From F1-80-MAGs062 sp046345315 (lineage in GTDB: Bacteria; Planctomycetota; Planctomycetia; Planctomycetales; Planctomycetaceae): DNA of 64,000 bases. Position 1 is the first letter of the stretch; each line of letters opens with the position of its first letter. The stretch spans positions 62,001 through 126,000 of the forward strand of contig JBKDKA010000138.1 in NCBI GenBank assembly GCA_046345315.1, in the 5' to 3' direction. The notes below the pieces were generated by a model. It was given only the letters and a program-made list of their open reading frames with translations. It did no database searches and was not told the DNA's origin. A program made the translations under genes and the position numbers. Positions 59,966 to 64,000 of the stretch are shown here, piece after piece.

Positions 59966-62900
59966 CTATGGTTTGGAAATGGTTTCATCCAGATTCAGAA
60001 GAACACTCATGACTGTCGTCCACGATGCGACCTCTTCCGCCGAAAGACGCGAATCTGAAGGCGAATTTCCGACGGCCAGAAGTCGCGTCGCCGCGTCACT
60101 CTGCCCCGCATATTCATCCTCAGCCGACTCCAGCAGTTCCCGCAGCCAGTTCAGCTCAGCAGGATCAGCATCCCTGACCAGAACAAAGCGAACGGCCATC
60201 TGAAGTCGAGCATCCACCGAGGATTCTCCCAGCAGAACCCGCTCAGCAAGTTTTCGCGACGCTTCCAGATAAGTGGGATCATTCAGCAGAACGAGTGCCT
60301 GAAGCGGAGTGTTCGTTCTCGCGCGACGGATCACACACGTCTCTCGATCCGGTGCATCAAACGTCGCCATGCTCGGTGGCGGACACGTTCGCTTCCAGAA
60401 TGTGTACATGCTTCGACGGTACAGGCCGTCTCCCGGATCAGGAACATATTTCTCCCGCCGTTCCACGGAAACATCTTCCCAGAGACCCTCCGGCTGATAC
60501 GGCATCACACTCGGCCCACCGGCCTTTTCCTTCAACAGTCCGCTGACAAACAGCGCGTTGTCACGCACCGTCTCCGCCGGAAGACGAAACCTTGGTCCCC
60601 GAGCCAGCAGACGATTCAGGGGATCACGTTCCTGCAGCTCGGGAGTGACTCGCGCCGACTGACGATAGCAGGCGCTCAGAACGATCTGCTTCAGGATATG
60701 ACGATCATTCCAATGATGGTCGGTCAACTCGCTCGCCAGCCAGTCCAGCAGTTCCGGATGGCTGGGCAGAGCTCCCTGAATCCCGAAGTCTTCGGCAGTT
60801 TCGACGATCCCCGTGCCGAAAAGCATTTCCCACCAGCGATTCACGGCGACTCGTGATGTCAGCGGATGATCCGGGCGTGTCAGCCATCGTGCCAGATCCA
60901 GCCGGCTGAGAGTCTTCGCAGATTCCGTTGCACGCGAATCTGATCCGACTGTACTGCTCGTCTCCGGAGCCGTTGATTTCGACGTCAGACTCACGGAGTG
61001 GTGATCGCCGGAAAACACGGCGGGAAAGTCGGCCTGCACTTCGTCACCGCGCTGGTCATACTGACCACGTTTCAGCACGAAACATGGGCGTCGGGTATCC
61101 GACTCCGCCATCACCATCGTGGAGGGAATCTCCGACTCGATAACCCTTCGACGTTTCTCACCAGCAATAATCTGGTCTCTCAGACCACGTGTTGTGCTGT
61201 CTGCATGATCCCTGAAATAATGCTGAACAATCCTCTGTTCTGCTGAGGTTCGCTGAGGCGGCGGCACGGAAAGCAATGGTTTCAGAGGAACTGCAGGCTG
61301 AGCACGAAAAAGAAGTTCGACGTCGGAGTGATTCAGAGCCAGAGACCAGAGACGGACATCATCCACCAGACCTTTCAGTGGAAGCGATGCGGATCGACGA
61401 CCAATCCGAAACGGCTCTGCAACGCGAAGACTTCCCTCCAGCGGCGCTTCACGGGTGACTTCAAGAGGCATGAGCTGTGAGTCTGCAAAGATACGTATTC
61501 CCGAAGCTTTGCCGGAACCATCCCAGGTCAGTACCACGTGATGCCAGTCATTGAGCGTGACTGCATCCCGAGTCATCACTCGAATTCCGCTTTCCGGCCA
61601 TTTCGTTGCGATGTGACAGATCAGATGCCCATTCTCTATCAGGAGATCATATCCTCGATACGCCTGAGCCTCATCCTGACGACTGATGACTGCCGAAAGC
61701 TCTGCCGACTGAGGCTGTACCCAGAGTGAAACACTGAACGCATCACCGCTGTCAAAGTCTCCTGCTGCAGGAGCTTCGAACCAGGTCTTGCCGTCCAGGG
61801 CAATCGCCGAACCAACTTTCCCCGGGGCAGAAGTCTGTTTTCCACGCACGACGGCCACGTCGAGTGAATTGACGACGTTGATCTGATCGTCGCCATCGGC
61901 CTGATCCATCGGCCAGTGTGATACGAGCCCCGCAGAATGCAGCGAGCTTGCCTGCTCATCCGACAGTGATGCTTCCCATGCCGCTGTCAGCTCTGCCAGT
62001 ACGTCGCTTCGCTTTTGCAGCAGTGCTTCGGCGTCGACTTTCTGCTGACTTAACTGTTCGAGCTCCCGCTGCTGTTCGGGTGAAGGCACGGCCAGCAGTG
62101 GTTCCGCCATGCGTCCTTTACTGTAAGAAACCACCTTGTCCGGTATGTTGTTGAAGAAGGCGGAGAACTGATAATACTCCCGCTGACTGATCGGATCGAA
62201 TTTGTGATCATGGCAACGAGCACACTGAAACGACATCGCCATGAAGACGCTCGCCGTTGTATGAACCCGATCCGCCACGTACTCAACGTGGTACTCCTCC
62301 TCGATGATTCCGCCTTCCGTGGTCAGAACATGATTTCGATTGAAACCGGTCGCAACCTTCTGAGAAAGACTCGCATCTGGCAGCAGGTCGCCGGCAAGCT
62401 GCTCCGTCAGGAACTGGTCGTAGGGAAGCCCCCGGGCAAAGGCATCAATCACCCAGTCACGCCACGGCCACATCGTTCGTGATTCGTCATTGTTGTATCC
62501 GTTTGTGTCGGCGTAACGCGCCAGATCAAGCCAGTGCATCGCCATGCGTTCGGCATGTCGCGGTGATTGAAGCAGTCGATCCACGACCGACCCATAAACC
62601 TGATCGCGATTGGATCCCGGTTTCTTCAGATCCTTGAGAAACGCTTCCCGATCTTCAGGCGACGGAGGCAGCCCGGTCAGGTCGAGTGTCACGCGTCTCA
62701 GCCAGATCAGCGGATCAGCTTCGGGCGACGGATTCAGTTGCTCCGCTTCGAGACGACTGAGCACAAAACTGTCAATCGGGTTCTTCACCCATGATCCCTG
62801 ACGAACTGACGGAACCTCCGGTCGTTTCGGGGACTGAAATGCCCAATGAGCAGAATTGGCGGCACCCTGTTCAATCCAGCGACGCAGGGTCGCCTTCTGG

Positions 62901-63262
62901 ATTTCCGTCAGCTGTTTATCGGACTCCGGGGGAGGCATCCGGACTTCCGGGTCTGACGATTCGATCCTCGCCATCAACTCACTGGAAGCTGGATCTCCGG
63001 GAACGATGGCGATCCGACCGCTGTCGCCCTTTGTGCCTGCCTGATCGAATACATCAAGACGCAGCCCGCCCTTTCGAGCTGCCTCATCGGGCCCGTGACA
63101 GCTCACGCAATGGTTTGCCAGAATCGGGCGAATGTGCTGGTCATATCGGATGGTTTCAGGGATTGAAACCTGACTTCCGGCTGGAGACTCAGATGCCTGA
63201 ACGACGGAAATCTCCGTGAGCAGCAGCAGAGGGATCAGCACCAGGGCGAATCTTGATTCCAT
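59966..63262 (-). CDS. PSCyt1-DUF1549-LamG-DUF1553 protein
   Basis: About 1,098 residues from ATG 63262 (GGAA 8 bases upstream). A signal peptide (FALVLIPLLLLTEISVVQA) precedes a heme motif CVSCH in LANHCVSCHGPDEAARKGG near 70-90 (PSCyt1). DUF1549 follows (NPIDSFVLSRLEAEQLNPSPEA, RHAERMAMHWLDLARYADTNGYNND). A LamG/concanavalin jelly roll is inserted at about 465-650 (GSAIALDGKTWFEAPAAGDFDSGDAFSVSLWVQP, WHHVVLTWDG). DUF1553 ends the protein (NRWWEMLFGTGIVETAEDFGIQG, RRSMYTFWKRTCPPPSMATFDAPDRE, TPLQALVLLNDPTYLEASR). Likely periplasmic or surface, binding carbohydrate; activity unknown. Confidence 0.94.
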   Translation of the reverse strand: MESRFALVLIPLLLLTEISVVQASESPAGSQVSIPETIRYDQHIRPILANHCVSCHGPDEAARKGGLRLDVFDQAGTKGDSGRIAIVPGDPASSELMARIESSDPEVRMPPPESDKQLTEIQKATLRRWIEQGAANSAHWAFQSPKRPEVPSVRQGSWVKNPIDSFVLSRLEAEQLNPSPEADPLIWLRRVTLDLTGLPPSPEDREAFLKDLKKPGSNRDQVYGSVVDRLLQSPRHAERMAMHWLDLARYADTNGYNNDESRTMWPWRDWVIDAFARGLPYDQFLTEQLAGDLLPDASLSQKVATGFNRNHVLTTEGGIIEEEYHVEYVADRVHTTASVFMAMSFQCARCHDHKFDPISQREYYQFSAFFNNIPDKVVSYSKGRMAEPLLAVPSPEQQRELEQLSQQKVDAEALLQKRSDVLAELTAAWEASLSDEQASSLHSAGLVSHWPMDQADGDDQINVVNSLDVAVVRGKQTSAPGKVGSAIALDGKTWFEAPAAGDFDSGDAFSVSLWVQPQSAELSAVISRQDEAQAYRGYDLLIENGHLICHIATKWPESGIRVMTRDAVTLNDWHHVVLTWDGSGKASGIRIFADSQLMPLEVTREAPLEGSLRVAEPFRIGRRSASLPLKGLVDDVRLWSLALNHSDVELLFRAQPAVPLKPLLSVPPPQRTSAEQRIVQHYFRDHADSTTRGLRDQIIAGEKRRRVIESEIPSTMVMAESDTRRPCFVLKRGQYDQRGDEVQADFPAVFSGDHHSVSLTSKSTAPETSSTVGSDSRATESAKTLSRLDLARWLTRPDHPLTSRVAVNRWWEMLFGTGIVETAEDFGIQGALPSHPELLDWLASELTDHHWNDRHILKQIVLSACYRQSARVTPELQERDPLNRLLARGPRFRLPAETVRDNALFVSGLLKEKAGGPSVMPYQPEGLWEDVSVERREKYVPDPGDGLYRRSMYTFWKRTCPPPSMATFDAPDRETCVIRRARTNTPLQALVLLNDPTYLEASRKLAERVLLGESSVDARLQMAVRFVLVRDADPAELNWLRELLESAEDEYAGQSDAATRLLAVGNSPSDSRLSAEEVASWTTVMSVLLNLDETISKP

Positions 63263-63356
63263 AGCACTTTTCCGTCCTGCGATCCTGCCGGCATTCACGT
63301 TCGCATGAAGTCTCATCAGGATTTTACCCCGGTCCAAAAGTCTGACCACGACGATC

Positions 63357-64000
63357 TCAGTTCATTATCATCCAGACCGCCTTCAGATATTCTGTTTCAG
63401 GACAACTGGAAATAACCGGGTGGTCAGAGGCCGCACCGCTCTTTGCAATGATCTGCATGGAACGTGCCGCATAACGAGCCGCACGCTGTTCGGATTCGGG
63501 TTCAATTTCGTCACCGCTCTGGCGGGATGCCGCGATGAGCAGATCCAGAAATTCCGCTTCAGAGAGCAGGCCGGCGCAGGAACAGCTGAGCAGCAGTCCG
63601 CCCGGTTTCACCAGCCTCATTGCCAGACGATTGAGAGCGAAATGTTTTCGTGTCCCTTCTTCAATTTCCATTCGGGTCCGGATCAGTTTGGGCGGATCAA
63701 GAACGACAACATCGAACTGACGACCATTCCGAATCATTTCCCTCATGTAACTGAACGCATCTGCCTGAACAAACCGAACTCTGGCCTGATTCAGATTTGC
63801 GTTCTCCTTCGCCAGCTTAAGCGGCTCTTCATCGAGGTCCACGCCGATGACTTCCTCAGCGGCGCCCAGAACCTTCGCCTGAACCGCGAATCCGCCGGTA
63901 TAACAGCAGAGATCCAGAACACTTCGACCTCGGCAGAACTCCGCCAGTCGGCGACGATTGTCACGCTGGTCACAGAAGAACCCCGTTTTGTGGCCACCCT
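63357..64000 (-). CDS. rlmI: 23S rRNA (cytosine-C5)-methyltransferase, RlmI-like (5' part missing)
   Basis: A partial gene; the minus-strand 5' end lies beyond the window. Visible residues begin GGHKTGFFCDQRDNRRRLAEFCRG and continue through LDLCCYTGGFAVQAKVLGA (SAM motif I), a DLDEEPLKLAKENANLN motif II, FDVVVLDPPKLIR (motif IV DPPK), RLVKPGGLLLSCSCAGLL (SCS with the catalytic cysteine), and PVISSCPETEYLKAVWMIM at the end. This is the RlmI/YccW family, which methylates C1962 of 23S rRNA, and the DQR.NR and DPPK motifs are diagnostic. The PUA domain expected at the N-terminus is off the edge. Confidence 0.92.
   Translation of the reverse strand, partial: GGHKTGFFCDQRDNRRRLAEFCRGRSVLDLCCYTGGFAVQAKVLGAAEEVIGVDLDEEPLKLAKENANLNQARVRFVQADAFSYMREMIRNGRQFDVVVLDPPKLIRTRMEIEEGTRKHFALNRLAMRLVKPGGLLLSCSCAGLLSEAEFLDLLIAASRQSGDEIEPESEQRAARYAARSMQIIAKSGAASDHPVISSCPETEYLKAVWMIMN

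Noticed and set aside
1..64000. tRNA, rRNA, CRISPR array, integrase or phage genes
   Set aside because: No clear match to conserved T-loop sequences, direct-repeat arrays or phage structural genes was found by eye; a tRNAscan and CRISPR search would settle it.

Overview
The window looks like chromosomal DNA of a planctomycete (Planctomycetota, Planctomycetes class). Evidence is the density of families nearly private to that phylum: two DUF1501 proteins with Tat-like leaders, a DUF1592/DUF1587-type cytochrome paired with a DUF1552 protein, a 1,100-residue PSCyt1-DUF1549-LamG-DUF1553 protein, DUF1080, a LamG/DUF6797-type soluble dehydrogenase and several large secreted proteins with no clear family. 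Base composition is even and moderately GC-rich by eye. No rRNA, tRNA, CRISPR array, prophage or integrase was found; the only transposase-like gene is a solitary REP-associated tyrosine transposase (RAYT).

Layout. 0-1.6 kb: RAYT gene between two copies of its palindrome, then a small membrane protein. 1.6-11.8 kb: an MFS transporter and secreted sugar-dehydrogenase-like protein on the minus strand, divergent from a LarA-like protein, an SMP-30-like lactonase, a DUF1501 protein and an old-yellow-enzyme reductase. 11.8-16.3 kb: orphan thiS, a Uma2 protein with a membrane protein, Mn-type sodA and an NAD-dependent epimerase. 16.4-22.3 kb: a secreted protein of unknown function and the DUF1592/DUF1552 pair. 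22.7-30.8 kb: ABC ATPase plus a permease fused to a CPBP protease, a GT-C-like membrane protein, a CNT nucleoside transporter, DUF1080 and a hypothetical protein. 30.8-34.7 kb: an Rrf2 regulator divergent from two c-type heme proteins, with two matching operators around a good promoter, then class II DAHP synthase.

34.8-58.5 kb is a surface-polysaccharide region. Its core is a ten-gene minus-strand run (35.8-43.7 kb): ketoacyl synthase III-like enzyme, two acyl carrier proteins, GNAT, free-standing adenylation enzyme, NeuD/PglD-like acyltransferase, two SDRs, methyltransferase and PhyH dioxygenase. Divergently placed are Wzm/Wzt exporters (Wzt with a C-terminal glycan-binding region), a VioA-like sugar aminotransferase and glycosyltransferases. 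Together they suggest a carrier-bound acyl group is built, tailored and attached to an amino sugar of an exported glycan, loosely like the Pseudomonas syringae viosamine island but with added adenylation and hydroxylation steps. This is the best candidate for an undescribed system. Further right are another methyltransferase, a lipoprotein, a coiled-coil protein, a GT4 and asparagine synthase.

58.5-64 kb: a DUF1501/PSD1 pair and the 3' part of an RlmI-like methyltransferase cut by the window edge.

Scattered through intergenic space are six copies of a roughly 90 bp miniature element with 19 bp near-identical inverted ends, usually just upstream of a start codon. Start codons were chosen by eye from Shine-Dalgarno sites, signal peptides and family length; several are uncertain and are flagged.
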